Of a stretch of 41,102 nt of DNA, positions 10,701-18,668 are shown in pieces (the first letter of the stretch is position 1; the number at the start of each line of letters is the position of its first letter). The position numbers and the translations under genes were made by a program. Source of the DNA: Pedobacter sp. UBA4863 (GTDB lineage Bacteria > Bacteroidota > Bacteroidia > Sphingobacteriales > Sphingobacteriaceae); the NCBI RefSeq assembly GCF_002399615.1, contig NZ_DHDZ01000058.1:1-41102 (forward strand), in the 5' to 3' direction. Below the pieces are notes generated by a model. That model was not told the origin of the DNA, made no database searches, and saw nothing but the letters and a program-made list of their open reading frames with translations.

Positions 10701-11176
10701 CCGTAAATTTCACACTTAATCAAGGCAATAAAAACTACAATTCAGAACTTTTTGCGCAACGCAATTATCAAATCAATTACTTGGAGCTATTGCCAGAATT
10801 TAACTACCAATTCAGTACCGATTTAAGGTTAACTTTTGCTGGAACCTACGGCAACCAGCATAACGCTAGTAGGTTTGGTGGCGAGAAAAACCAACACATC
10901 ACCTTTAGCACCGAAACTCGCTACAATGTGCTAAAAAAAGGTGTATTAACAGGTAAAGTGAGCTATATCAACCATAAGTTTACTGGCGAAAGTAACAGTA
11001 CCATTGGTTACGAAATGCTATCGGGTTTACAAATTGGCAACAACTACACATGGGGCTTGGGCTTGCAACGAACCGTTGGCAATGGCATACAGCTCAATAT
11101 AAGCTACGAAGGGCGCAAATCTCCAGAAGTAAACGCAATTCATACGGGCAATATGCAAGTGAGAGCTTATTTTTAA
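7730..11176 (+). CDS. Exported outer-membrane/cell-surface protein with SprA-like motifs
   Basis: 1148 residues beginning with a signal peptide (MMFRVGLISLLVILVNTGIKAQ). The body is rich in alternating aromatic/polar beta-strand sequence and ends in an aromatic residue (RAYF), as in outer-membrane barrels. A segment reading GTERVYIDGVALVRG...DYVIDYNTAEITFT resembles a repeat type I associate with SprA-like surface proteins, and WNDYNGNGVKELNEFE looks like a calcium-binding loop. ATGATG overlaps the histidine-kinase stop (TAATGATG), so translation is probably coupled. It is much shorter than SprA and not a TonB receptor with a recognisable plug. Function unknown; an envelope role is likely. 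Confidence 0.75.
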   Translation: MMFRVGLISLLVILVNTGIKAQLNSNQRVKKITSTNSVIILDSLSIVPQSVKLWYAANLPADTSLYHIDYAKATFLWKGAEGLTLTLNYKVFPILFSKSYFHKDVKLIAELPIDNSGFYNYKPQTTENTLFSMKGLNKSGSISRGIMFGNNQNLSVNSNMVLQMAGKIGNDIEILAAISDDNLPIQPDGNTQQLNEFDRVFVQIKKDSTMLTAGDYELKRPDSYFMNFYKRTQGAMISHDFKAENGIRYSTTVAAAVAKGRSARNQIVGQEGNQGPYRLTGNNGETYIVVIAGTERVYIDGVALVRGQDNDYVIDYNTAEITFTAKQLINLNSRISVEFEYSDKNYSRSLTYLNQRVEAAKMAFRLNYYNEKDNRNQPFLQTLNNEQKQFMSTLGRDISQAYYPNVTEVPFNENEILYERLISAGGIEYYKYAIDPALAKFRVGFSYLGEGRGNYRINSQSAANGKVYEFVEPLNGVMQGSYEPITLLITPKQRQLITVAADFKPKKQSLFSSEFAISNNNVNLFADKSTANTTGYGLKLEALHPILLNEKGLKLNTTANYEYVSSTFKPIERYRTVEFNRDFNLEALTTTATEHLFSAGLQLFKKDTQNIGYTLNTFTRTAQYQGYLHKVNALYKAGKYSFKYDASLLNTDATTNDGAFFKHFLDANREVFNLVAGFVFEQQQNITADKQTNALTGNSFSYNIYKLYLQRKANQSNRYKIDYSFRQDQLPRGTALLNSSHSQNINLGVDLTKNANSTLSLTAGYRKTGYENEFASVNNDESLVGRLDYNLNAMKGFIRTSVYYEVGNGQEPRREITYLEVLPGQGIYAWNDYNGNGVKELNEFEVSRFPDQAKYIRIFIAGTEYVRTNFTGVNQNISIMPSAILKGGKGLQKFASRFTNQLSYKIDRKILASHGFEVYNPFHTGIDAANLIALSSFLRNTLFFNRNNPKFGVDFNYLADGGKSFLSNGFDSRKRNERGLRIRTSPVRSTTVNFTLNQGNKNYNSELFAQRNYQINYLELLPEFNYQFSTDLRLTFAGTYGNQHNASRFGGEKNQHITFSTETRYNVLKKGVLTGKVSYINHKFTGESNSTIGYEMLSGLQIGNNYTWGLGLQRTVGNGIQLNISYEGRKSPEVNAIHTGNMQVRAYF

Positions 11177-11256
11177 AATGGCGAGATTAGCCGATAATCT
11201 TGCAACGTGGCACCCTTATCTATGGATTTGTAATCAATACAAATAGACTTGCAATT

Positions 11257-11312
11257 TGGGTTGTAAACCCAATGATAATGTTTCGGAATTACAAACCCCG
11301 AAGAGGAGAAAC
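11257..11312. repeat. Hairpin-rich interspersed repeat, copy 1
   Basis: TTGGGTT-GTA-AACCCAA hairpin followed by a block (11272-11305) that matches 17607-17640 at about 29 of 34 positions, including 14 identical bases TTCGGAATTACAAA. Noncoding, in the gap between convergent genes. Confidence 0.55.
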
Positions 11313-11330
11313 AAGCTTAAACGGTACTGC

Positions 11331-11362
11331 AAAAAAATAGCAGCACAAAATTTGCACTGCTA
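11331..11362 (-). terminator. Likely terminator of prfC
   Basis: TAGCAG/CTGCTA stem (11338-11362) with additional inner pairing. Read on the minus strand it is followed by seven T's (11337-11331). Fits the end of the minus-strand prfC transcript, 80 nt past its stop codon. Confidence 0.6.
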
Positions 11363-11391
11363 AAAAACTTATTTACGATAATCCTAACCCG

Positions 11392-11442
11392 AGGAGAGGT
11401 CTCTCACCTTTTAGGGAGAGATGCCCAACCGGCAGAGAGGGT
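11392..11442. repeat. Stem-loop repeat at the prfC 3' end
   Basis: CCTAACCCGAGGAGAGG, an inner CTCTCACCTTTTAGGGAGAG hairpin and a trailing GCAGAGAGGG. It resembles the CCTAAAGGGG-type inverted repeats at 2861 and 23691 in design, not in exact sequence, and it also abuts a stop codon. Confidence 0.4.
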
Positions 11443-13023
11443 TTACTTAAACTCGCTGGTAGTATGAAAATTAATATCTGGATAATCGCGTTTGGTCATC
11501 TCAATCATAAAATCATTATCAGCCAAATAAACCGGATTTCCTTCTTTATCCGTGCCAATGTGCTGTTGTTTCCGTTTTACAAATTCGTCCAATTTCTTCT
11601 TATCATCAGCAGTTACCCAACGCGAACGACTGTAAGTTAGCATACGGAACCTACATTTTGCACCGTATTCGTGCTCTAAACGGAAGTTAATTACCTCAAA
11701 CTGTAGTTCGCCCACGGCACCAATTACCTTACGGTTGCCTGGTTGCATTACAAAAAGTTGCGCCACCCCTTCGTCGGTTAATTGCTCAATGCCTTTTTCC
11801 AACTGCTTGGTACGCATAGGGTCCATGTTTTCTACTTCTTTAAAAATGGCAGGAGAGAAACTAGGAATTCCTTTGAAGTGCAATTTTTCACCTTCGGTCA
11901 AGGTATCGCCAATTTTAAAGTTACCACTATCGTACAAGCCAACCACATCGCCCGGCCAGGCTTCCTCTACCAAACTTTTTTCGTTGGCCATAAAATCCAT
12001 AGGGTTGGCAAACTTCATTTTCTTATCCTGACGGGTGTGGTAGTAAAACTTGTTACGCTCAAACTTACCCGAGCATATCCGTAAAAAGGCAATCCTATCG
12101 CGGTGTTTTGGGTCTAAGTTGGCATGAATTTTAAATACAAAGCCACTAAAGTTTTTCTCTTCAACTAATACATCACGCTCTTCTGCCTCACGGTGTTTCG
12201 GGCTTGGGGCAATCTCAATAAAAGTATCTAAAAGCTCTTTAATACCAAAGTTATTAATGGCCGAACCGAAAAATACGGGCGCCAACAAACCTTCTTTGTA
12301 TAGCGAAACATCTAAATCGCCATAAACGCCGTTTACCAATTCGGTTTCGTCTTTTAAATTGCCCACTTCCTTCTCCTGTAAATAATCAAGCAGTGCAGCG
12401 TCATTCAAATCGTTAACCTTTACTACCGAATCGGTTACTTTAGTCTTGTCAGAATGAAAAAGATTTAGTTGATGATGATAAATACTGTAAACCCCTTTAA
12501 AGGTATGCCCTTGTCCAATAGGCCAAGATTGCGGACATAAGCTGATATTTAATTTCTGTTCAATTTCATCTAATAAATCGAAGGCTTCCTTACCCTCACG
12601 GTCCATCTTGTTGATGAAAATAATCACAGGTGTATTACGCATTCTACAAACCGACATTAATTTTTCGGTTTGCTCCTCTACCCCTTTCACGCAATCAACT
12701 ACCAACACCACGCTATCTACTGCCGATAAAGTGCGGTAAGTGTCTTCTGCAAAATCTTTGTGGCCCGGCGTATCTAAAATATTGATACGTTTGCCGCTAT
12801 ACTCGAAACCCATTACCGAAGTTGCCACCGAAATACCACGTTGGCGCTCAATTTCCATAAAATCGGAAGTATTGCTTTGGTTGGCCTTATTACGTTTTAC
12901 GGCACCGGCGGTATTAATAGCGCCACCAAAAAGCAAAAACTTCTCGGTAAGCGTGGTTTTTCCAGCATCGGGGTGACTAATAATAGCAAACGTTTTTCTT
13001 TTTTCTATTTCGGGGTGTAGCAT
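11443..13023 (-). CDS. prfC: Peptide chain release factor 3 (RF3)
   Basis: Translational GTPase that recycles RF1/RF2 from the ribosome after peptide release. The 526-residue protein shows the G1 P-loop SHPDAGKTTLTE near the N-terminus, the effector-region sequence RQRGISVATSVMGFEY, G3 DTPGHKDF and G4 NKMDRE. Motifs and length distinguish RF3 from EF-G (about 700 residues). It is transcribed alone on the minus strand, with a -7 box about 90 nt upstream and a terminator downstream. Confidence 0.96.
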   Translation of the reverse strand: MLHPEIEKRKTFAIISHPDAGKTTLTEKFLLFGGAINTAGAVKRNKANQSNTSDFMEIERQRGISVATSVMGFEYSGKRINILDTPGHKDFAEDTYRTLSAVDSVVLVVDCVKGVEEQTEKLMSVCRMRNTPVIIFINKMDREGKEAFDLLDEIEQKLNISLCPQSWPIGQGHTFKGVYSIYHHQLNLFHSDKTKVTDSVVKVNDLNDAALLDYLQEKEVGNLKDETELVNGVYGDLDVSLYKEGLLAPVFFGSAINNFGIKELLDTFIEIAPSPKHREAEERDVLVEEKNFSGFVFKIHANLDPKHRDRIAFLRICSGKFERNKFYYHTRQDKKMKFANPMDFMANEKSLVEEAWPGDVVGLYDSGNFKIGDTLTEGEKLHFKGIPSFSPAIFKEVENMDPMRTKQLEKGIEQLTDEGVAQLFVMQPGNRKVIGAVGELQFEVINFRLEHEYGAKCRFRMLTYSRSRWVTADDKKKLDEFVKRKQQHIGTDKEGNPVYLADNDFMIEMTKRDYPDINFHTTSEFK

Positions 13024-13111
13024 ACAAATTTTGGAATTATAACAATAGCCTAGACAGGGTTATAAAAACCTCAAATCGAATAATATAACTAAGCAATGTT
13101 TCATCGAGCGG

Positions 13112-13119
13112 CAAAGGTA
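13112..13119 (-). promoter_or_regulatory. -7 box TACCTTTG for prfC
   Basis: Minus-strand match to TAnnTTTG, 88 nt upstream of the prfC ATG, implying a leader of about 80 nt. No clear -33 element. Confidence 0.45.
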
Positions 13120-13292
13120 CATAAAAAGCTTGAGGCTGAAAAGTATTTGAAAAAGCAAGTTACAGTTGTTGTACCGAAGCCTGCCGAGTTGGTGGTACGT
13201 TTGAAAAATCATAGTATTTGCCTTCTTTTTGCCATTTAAAATAAAGACTTAAGTGTACTCGTTTTGTTACGCTATTTTTTGATAAAGTTTTA

Positions 13293-13300
13293 TAGCTTTG
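13293..13300 (+). promoter_or_regulatory. -7 box TAGCTTTG for the T9SS cargo gene
   Basis: Match to TAnnTTTG, 26 nt upstream of the ATG at 13327. No properly spaced -33 TTG was seen. Confidence 0.45.
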
Positions 13301-13326
13301 CCCCCTTTTAGTGTTAGCCGTTCTAT

Positions 13327-15210
13327 ATGTTTCTTAATTCTTTGCTACGAAGTCTAGGTACTTCGCTTTTTTTGTTTTTCCTTTTAAGTTTTTCTTCAAA
13401 TTTATTTGCCCAAGATTGTAATATCGAGATTACAATAAAAGGTCGTACTGGAAAATGGGCCGACAGGGTGTTTTTTAAATTAATTGATGGTTCGAATAAT
13501 GTTGTTTTGCATGGGGGTGCCTATGGTTCTGGTGCTTTTACTGAAAACTATACTTACAATGGTGTAAACCCGCCCTATAGTTTTAAAATAGATATCATTA
13601 ATGACCAATATAAAGATAACGTAGTTGATTATTCAATTAAAGTAGGTGCCGTAAACGATATTTCAGGCACATTATCTTCAGTAAAAATTGGTGCTAACAC
13701 TTATCCAACAAGTGTAAATACATCCTTAAATAATACTTTTAATGGTTGCGCAGTGGCAGGTGGCACACCATGTCCCGATTTTGTTTCATTGCGTTTTTTT
13801 AGCCAACAAGATTTAGATGATTACAAAAGGGCTTTTGGCAAGTGCTCAAATATAACTGTAGAGAACATTTACATAGGACAAAATTACGATGGATTTAATC
13901 AAAGTCAGTTAAGTGCGTCGCATACAAGCGATATTATAGATCTATCTGCATTGTATAATATTACCCAAATTACAGGCGATTTAGTAATAGAAAATAACTT
14001 GCGTTTAACCAATATAAATGGGTTAATGAATTTAGTTGAAATTGGTGGAAATAATTTAAAGATAAAGAGAAATTCTTTACTCACTTATTGTAATAACATT
14101 GCTATTAAAAATTATCTTGCTAAATCAGCAACTACTTTTAAAAGAGAAATTACTGGGAATTTACAAAATTGTTTAAATGAAGCAGCTGTGAAGAATGCGA
14201 ATAACAATACTTGCCCATCTGGTAGTTTTAACTTTACAACACAAAAACAAATTGATGATTTTGGAGGGCTATATAGTAATTGTCAAACATACAGCATTAC
14301 TGATATGACAATTAATGGTGTAGATATAAAAGACTTACGACCATTACAGAAAATCAAATCACTAACAGGAAATTTAATTATTCAGAATAATACAATACTC
14401 GAAAGCTTAACGGGTTTAGAAAATTTAACTGCTGTAAATGGATATATTTCTGTAGCTACCAACGCTCAATTAAAAGATATTTCGGCTTTAAAAAATATAA
14501 GTGCTAGTAGTATAGAGAAATTAGATATTGGATTAAATATTCAAGGAAATCCAGTGTTGAATGTTTGTAACTTACCTAATTTTTGTGCATACCTATCAAA
14601 TCCTTCTAATCCAAAAACCATAAGCGGTAATGCAGCGGTTTGCGTGAATGAGCAAGCGTTTTTAAGCACTTGTAACACACTACCAGTAAGCCTATTATCA
14701 TACAATGCAACAGCTACAAATACTGCCGTTAAGCTACAGTGGCAAACTTCTTTCGAGTTAAATAATAAAAAGTTTGAAATTTACAGGAGTGGTGATGACC
14801 AACAGTTTATTAAGATAGGCGAAATTAAAGGCTTAAATACAAAGGGAAATTACCTGTTTTCAGACCAGCAGCCGCTTAACGGCAATAACTACTATAAATT
14901 AATACAACTAGACACTGATGGCAAAGAAAGTAATTTAGGACTTAGATACATAAACTTTAGTGTCGTTAAAAAACATATCCAAGTATTTCCTAATCCTACA
15001 ACAAATAAAGTAACGATTTCTTTTAGGCCAAGTATTTATCAGGTTCTACAACTTGTTGATTTGAATGGAAAGACAATTTCTACCATTCAAATCCATAAGC
15101 AAGACAATCAGAAAGAAATATCGTTAGAAAATTATCCGGCAGGAGTGTATTTGCTGAGACTTATGGGCAACGATGGTTCCGAAACCATGAAAGTGGCTAA
15201 AAACCCTTAA
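13327..15210 (+). CDS. Secreted protein with two L-domain-like repeats and a T9SS type A sorting domain
   Basis: 627 residues with a signal peptide (hydrophobic stretch from about residue 10, cleavage near NLFAQ). The C-terminal roughly 80 residues (VFPNPTTNKVTISF ... YPAGVYLLRL) are a type A type IX secretion sorting domain, so the product is exported and probably anchored at the surface. The middle holds two similar units, each opening with Cys-Pro and then a segment like receptor-L-domain leucine-rich turns (LTNINGLMNLVEIGG; LESLTGLENLTAVNG). The N-terminal 120 residues match nothing I recognise. The gene looks more AT-rich than its core neighbours and stands alone between its own promoter and terminator. 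Ligand and role unknown. Confidence 0.85.
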   Translation: MFLNSLLRSLGTSLFLFFLLSFSSNLFAQDCNIEITIKGRTGKWADRVFFKLIDGSNNVVLHGGAYGSGAFTENYTYNGVNPPYSFKIDIINDQYKDNVVDYSIKVGAVNDISGTLSSVKIGANTYPTSVNTSLNNTFNGCAVAGGTPCPDFVSLRFFSQQDLDDYKRAFGKCSNITVENIYIGQNYDGFNQSQLSASHTSDIIDLSALYNITQITGDLVIENNLRLTNINGLMNLVEIGGNNLKIKRNSLLTYCNNIAIKNYLAKSATTFKREITGNLQNCLNEAAVKNANNNTCPSGSFNFTTQKQIDDFGGLYSNCQTYSITDMTINGVDIKDLRPLQKIKSLTGNLIIQNNTILESLTGLENLTAVNGYISVATNAQLKDISALKNISASSIEKLDIGLNIQGNPVLNVCNLPNFCAYLSNPSNPKTISGNAAVCVNEQAFLSTCNTLPVSLLSYNATATNTAVKLQWQTSFELNNKKFEIYRSGDDQQFIKIGEIKGLNTKGNYLFSDQQPLNGNNYYKLIQLDTDGKESNLGLRYINFSVVKKHIQVFPNPTTNKVTISFRPSIYQVLQLVDLNGKTISTIQIHKQDNQKEISLENYPAGVYLLRLMGNDGSETMKVAKNP

Positions 15211-15233
15211 AACAGCTTAAAATTTTAACACTG

Positions 15234-15266
15234 AAAGTCGTTTGGTCTGTAGCCAAACGACTTTTC
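15234..15266 (+). terminator. Intrinsic terminator after the T9SS cargo gene
   Basis: Perfect 12-bp stem AAAGTCGTTTGG / CCAAACGACTTT with a 7-nt loop, ending in a short T-run. Confidence 0.8.
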
Positions 15267-15341
15267 TGTTTGTTGATAATTAAACAATTGGCAGTATTCA
15301 TATACTAGAGAAGTCCCTCTACGAAAAGCATAAATTTAAAC

Positions 15342-15349
15342 TATCTTTG
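15342..15349 (+). promoter_or_regulatory. -7 box TATCTTTG for fabH
   Basis: Exact TAnnTTTG match, 20 nt before the fabH ATG, giving a leader of about 15 nt. Confidence 0.5.
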
Positions 15350-15369
15350 GTTTATCAAACCCACCTGCT

Positions 15370-16416
15370 ATGTACAGTTCAAAAATTGCCGGTATTGGCC
15401 ATTACGTACCAAAAAACACCTACACTAATAACGATTTATCGCGTTTTATGGAAACCAGCGATGAATGGATACAGGAACGCACGGGCATTAAAGAACGCCG
15501 TTTTGCAGACAGGTATAATGAAACCACTACCACCATGGGTATTGAGGCCGCCAAAATAGCCATTGAAAGAGCCGGCATTACCAAAAACGATATCGACTTT
15601 ATCATTTTTGCGACACTAAGCCCCGATTACTATTTTCCGGGTTGCGGTGTGTTATTGCAACGCGAAATGCAAATGAAAGAAATAGGTGCTTTAGACATTC
15701 GCAACCAATGTTCTGGCTTTGTCTATGCACTTTCGGTAGCCGATCAGTTCATTAAAACGGGCATCTACAAAAATATATTGGTGGTGGGTAGCGAGAAGCA
15801 CTCTTTTGCTATGGATTTCGAAACTCGTAGCCGCAACGTATCGGTTATTTTTGGAGATGGGGCAGGTGCAGCAGTTTTACAACGAGCAACAAAAGCACGA
15901 CAAGGAATTTTAAGTACCCACTTACATAGTGATGGCGCTGATGCAGAAATTTTGGCCATGCACTATCCTGGTGCCCATGCCAACAAATGGCTGAAAGATA
16001 AACCTGCATTCCCAGATCAAGAGTTGGGAGGTTTATTTTTTAGTAAAGAGTTATTAGAAAGTGATGCCGCTTTACCTTACATGGATGGGCCAGCAGTTTT
16101 TAAAAAGGCCGTGGTTAAATTTCCAGAAGTAATTAACGAGGCCCTAGCAGCCAATAATTATACGGCAAAAGACATTGATTTGCTCGTACCGCACCAAGCT
16201 AATTTACGCATTAGCCAGTATGTACAGCAATTATTGGGCTTAAGCGATGATAAGGTATTTAATAACATTCAGAAATACGGAAACACCACCGCAGCATCGG
16301 TACCAATTGCCTTAAGCGAAGCTTGGGAAGCAGGCAAAGTAAAAGACGGCGATTTGGTTTGCCTAGCCGCCTTTGGCTCTGGCTTTACTTGGGCAAGTGC
16401 TTTAATTAGATGGTAA
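15370..16416 (+). CDS. fabH: 3-oxoacyl-ACP synthase III family protein (FabH-like)
   Basis: Condenses an acyl-CoA primer with malonyl-ACP to start fatty-acid synthesis. The 348 residues carry the full KAS III triad: C114 in IRNQCSGFVYAL, H275 in LVPHQANLR and N305 in KYGNTTAAS. The phosphate-loop region FGDGAGAAVL is intact. Length is slightly above the usual 310-335 because of an insert near residues 195-235. It is far from fabD and has its own promoter. The insert and the isolated position leave room for a paralogue with a specialised primer, so the housekeeping role is not certain. Confidence 0.88.
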   Translation: MYSSKIAGIGHYVPKNTYTNNDLSRFMETSDEWIQERTGIKERRFADRYNETTTTMGIEAAKIAIERAGITKNDIDFIIFATLSPDYYFPGCGVLLQREMQMKEIGALDIRNQCSGFVYALSVADQFIKTGIYKNILVVGSEKHSFAMDFETRSRNVSVIFGDGAGAAVLQRATKARQGILSTHLHSDGADAEILAMHYPGAHANKWLKDKPAFPDQELGGLFFSKELLESDAALPYMDGPAVFKKAVVKFPEVINEALAANNYTAKDIDLLVPHQANLRISQYVQQLLGLSDDKVFNNIQKYGNTTAASVPIALSEAWEAGKVKDGDLVCLAAFGSGFTWASALIRW

Positions 16417-16468
16417 ACTGAATTACGATTGTTGAGATAAAGTCGCTCTGTCGTTTTCGAAGCTTTTG

Positions 16469-16476
16469 TACCTTTG
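16469..16476 (+). promoter_or_regulatory. -7 box TACCTTTG for the DUF2027-Smr gene
   Basis: Exact TAnnTTTG match, 64 nt before the ATG at 16541. Confidence 0.45.
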
Positions 16477-16540
16477 TGTTTAATAATAGAGATTTTATCT
16501 TCCGAATCGGACATTCGATTTTCGGACTAAAAAATAAAAA

Positions 16541-17485
16541 ATGTTCAAAATAGGAGATTACGTTCGTTTCATCGACGAAAAAAGAGAAGGTTACATTACC
16601 AAAGAAATAGACGATTTAACGGTGGGCGTTACCGATACCGATGGATTTGAAATTCCGGTTGCTAAAGGCAATTTAACGTATGTGCATGGGCACCATAGCA
16701 ATGCAGATACTGCCAATAATGCCATGCCCACACCACAAGCAGATGAAAAGTTTATAGAAGACGGCGTGTATTTGGCAGTGGCCGAAGATAATAAGGCTTC
16801 GATTGTAGCTCATTTTACTTTAGTGAATAGAACTTCTTACCAATTGCTGCTATCCTTAAAAACAGAAAAAGCAGGCATCTACAAAGGCGAATTTGTAGGA
16901 GTGATACAGCCTAAAAGCAGTGCCCAGGTTTATACCGCCAACCTCGGCGATTTAGACAATTGGCCCAATTTCACTTTTCAAACCTTGTTTTTTACTTCGC
17001 GAAATGTGAAGCCTAAAGCTCCATTACACGTAGAAAAACGTTTTAGATCTAAAGATTTTAGTGGAGCTAAAAATCAAATTACAGAGATTAATAAATATGG
17101 TTGGCTAATTAGACTAGATGAGCCCGCCTTGGTAATTGATGCACAGAAATTAAAGGAAAGCTTTTTTAGTGTAAAAGAAGAAAAACCGAAAGTTGCTAAG
17201 CCTCAACAAGAAGTAGATTTACATATTGAAAGATTAAGGGACGACCATCATTTTTTATCTCAAACGGAAATATTAAATGCACAATTAGACGTTTTTCAAA
17301 AAACTTTGGATGCTGCTATTGTTCACCAAATCCCATCCATTGTGTTCATCCACGGTGTGGGGAATGGCACATTAAGAGACCATATCCATAAAACGATTAG
17401 CAAACATCCGCAGGTGCGTACGTTTATGGACGCCCGTAAAGAAAAGTTTGGCTATGGAGCTACGGAGGTGGTTTTTAAGATTTAG
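16541..17485 (+). CDS. DUF2027 and Smr domain protein
   Basis: 314-residue cytoplasmic protein. Residues 1 to about 220 form the DUF2027-type region found in Bacteroidota, beginning with a small beta-rich unit (FKIGDYVRFIDEKREGYI). Residues about 225-314 are an Smr domain: VDLHIERL gives the DLH motif and FIHGVGNGTLR the HGxGxG motif. Smr domains are known as DNA or RNA nucleases in MutS2 and related proteins, but this protein lacks any MutS ATPase. The substrate is unknown. A -7 box upstream suggests its own transcription. Confidence 0.85.
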   Translation: MFKIGDYVRFIDEKREGYITKEIDDLTVGVTDTDGFEIPVAKGNLTYVHGHHSNADTANNAMPTPQADEKFIEDGVYLAVAEDNKASIVAHFTLVNRTSYQLLLSLKTEKAGIYKGEFVGVIQPKSSAQVYTANLGDLDNWPNFTFQTLFFTSRNVKPKAPLHVEKRFRSKDFSGAKNQITEINKYGWLIRLDEPALVIDAQKLKESFFSVKEEKPKVAKPQQEVDLHIERLRDDHHFLSQTEILNAQLDVFQKTLDAAIVHQIPSIVFIHGVGNGTLRDHIHKTISKHPQVRTFMDARKEKFGYGATEVVFKI

Positions 17486-17514
17486 TTTTTATAGGAGTTA
17501 TTTTTATGCTGTTC

Positions 17515-17645
17515 GACATTTGTAATGTCGAACTCCCTATCGTGGAATTTTTAATTCCATTTATGCAATACCACAGATTTTATCTAAAACTCGGATTTAA
17601 AATCCTATGATAGTGCTTCGGAATTACAAATTGCGAAGAGCGAAT
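17515..17645. repeat. Hairpin-rich interspersed repeat, copy 2
   Basis: A string of short palindromes with A/T-rich centres: GACATTTGTAATGTC, GGAATTTTTAATTCC, GGATTTAAAATCC and a TTCGGAATTACAAATTGCGAAG hairpin. Positions 17607-17640 match copy 1 near 11272. It fills the gap between the convergent Smr and reductase genes. Confidence 0.55.
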
Positions 17646-17708
17646 ACACAGCTACTACTTCCATCAAAAAAGATTTCTCCACTTCGGTCGAAATGAAGGA
17701 GTTAACAT

Positions 17709-18584
17709 TTAACTCCCCTTAGCGCCTCTAGTCATTTGTTCCAGCATATCCCACATTTCATTCGGAATGGCTTCCAGCCCGTTCATTTGTCCAGCACCTT
17801 GCAGCCACTCGCCACCATCAATGGTAATTACTTCGCCGTTAATGTAGTTAGAGAAATCGCTTACTAAAAAAGCAGCTAAATTGGCCAATTCTTGGTGGTC
17901 GCCTACGCGTTTTAAGGGTACTCTATTTTTAAAATCAAATTTCTCTGCCAAATCTCCTGGTAATAATCTATCCCAAGCGCCCTTGGTAGGGAATGGCCCT
18001 GGTGCAATGGCGTTGGTCCTGATACCGTATTTGCCCCACTCTACCGCTAAAGAACGTGTTAAGGCCAGCACACCACCTTTTGCACAAGCCGATGGCACTA
18101 CGTAAGCAGAGCCCGTAAAGGCATAAGTAGTAACAATATTTAAAACGCTGGCAGCTTGTTTTGCGGCAATCCAATGCTTACCAAAAGCGAGTGTGCAATT
18201 TACGGTTCCTTTCAATACAATATCGATGATGCTCGAAAAAGCATTAGCCGATAAACGCTCGGTAGGAGAAATAAAATTACCAGCGGCGTTATTTACTAAA
18301 ACATCGGCACTACCAAATTTCGAGATGGTTGCTGCAAGCACATTTTCTACTTGCCCATAATCTCTAACATCACATTGTACCGCCAACACTTTGCCGCCTG
18401 TTTCGGCTTCCATTTCTGCTGCTGTTTTTTGCAAAACCTCTAACTTTCTACTAGTGATGACCAAATTGGCACCTAGTTTTAGGAAATAAGTTCCCATCGC
18501 TTTGCCTAAGCCTGTTCCGCCGCCGGTTACTACAATAGTTTTGCCTTTTAGCGCATCGTCTTTTAACATGGGTTGATTGTACAT
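17709..18584 (-). CDS. 2,4-dienoyl-CoA reductase, DECR1-like SDR
   Basis: Short-chain dehydrogenase, 291 residues. Cofactor loop GGGTGLG (21-27), NNAAG motif (98-102), and likely catalytic Y154 (in VTTYAFTG) and K169 (in ACAKGG). Stretches such as NNAAGNFISPTERLS, VEWGKYGIR and the C-terminal KGS closely follow the mammalian mitochondrial enzyme DECR1 as I know it, which reduces 2,4-dienoyl-CoA with NADPH during breakdown of unsaturated fatty acids. The upstream minus-strand neighbour is the matching enoyl-CoA isomerase. Translation may begin at M1 or M6. Function is by family resemblance plus context. Confidence 0.85.
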   Translation of the reverse strand: MYNQPMLKDDALKGKTIVVTGGGTGLGKAMGTYFLKLGANLVITSRKLEVLQKTAAEMEAETGGKVLAVQCDVRDYGQVENVLAATISKFGSADVLVNNAAGNFISPTERLSANAFSSIIDIVLKGTVNCTLAFGKHWIAAKQAASVLNIVTTYAFTGSAYVVPSACAKGGVLALTRSLAVEWGKYGIRTNAIAPGPFPTKGAWDRLLPGDLAEKFDFKNRVPLKRVGDHQELANLAAFLVSDFSNYINGEVITIDGGEWLQGAGQMNGLEAIPNEMWDMLEQMTRGAKGS

Positions 18585-18668
18585 TTGCTAGTATTTAGTG
18601 GTTAGATATTAGTATTTAAATTTTAGTCCGAAAGTCAGTAAAGTCAAACAGTCCGAAGCTTTAGGCTT

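Larger units (their letters stand above)
13024..13326. other. Divergent intergenic region between prfC and the T9SS cargo gene
   Basis: 303 nt without a credible gene. It holds a minus-strand -7 box for prfC (13112-13119) and a plus-strand -7 box for the secreted protein (13293-13300). Nothing else was recognised. Confidence 0.6.
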
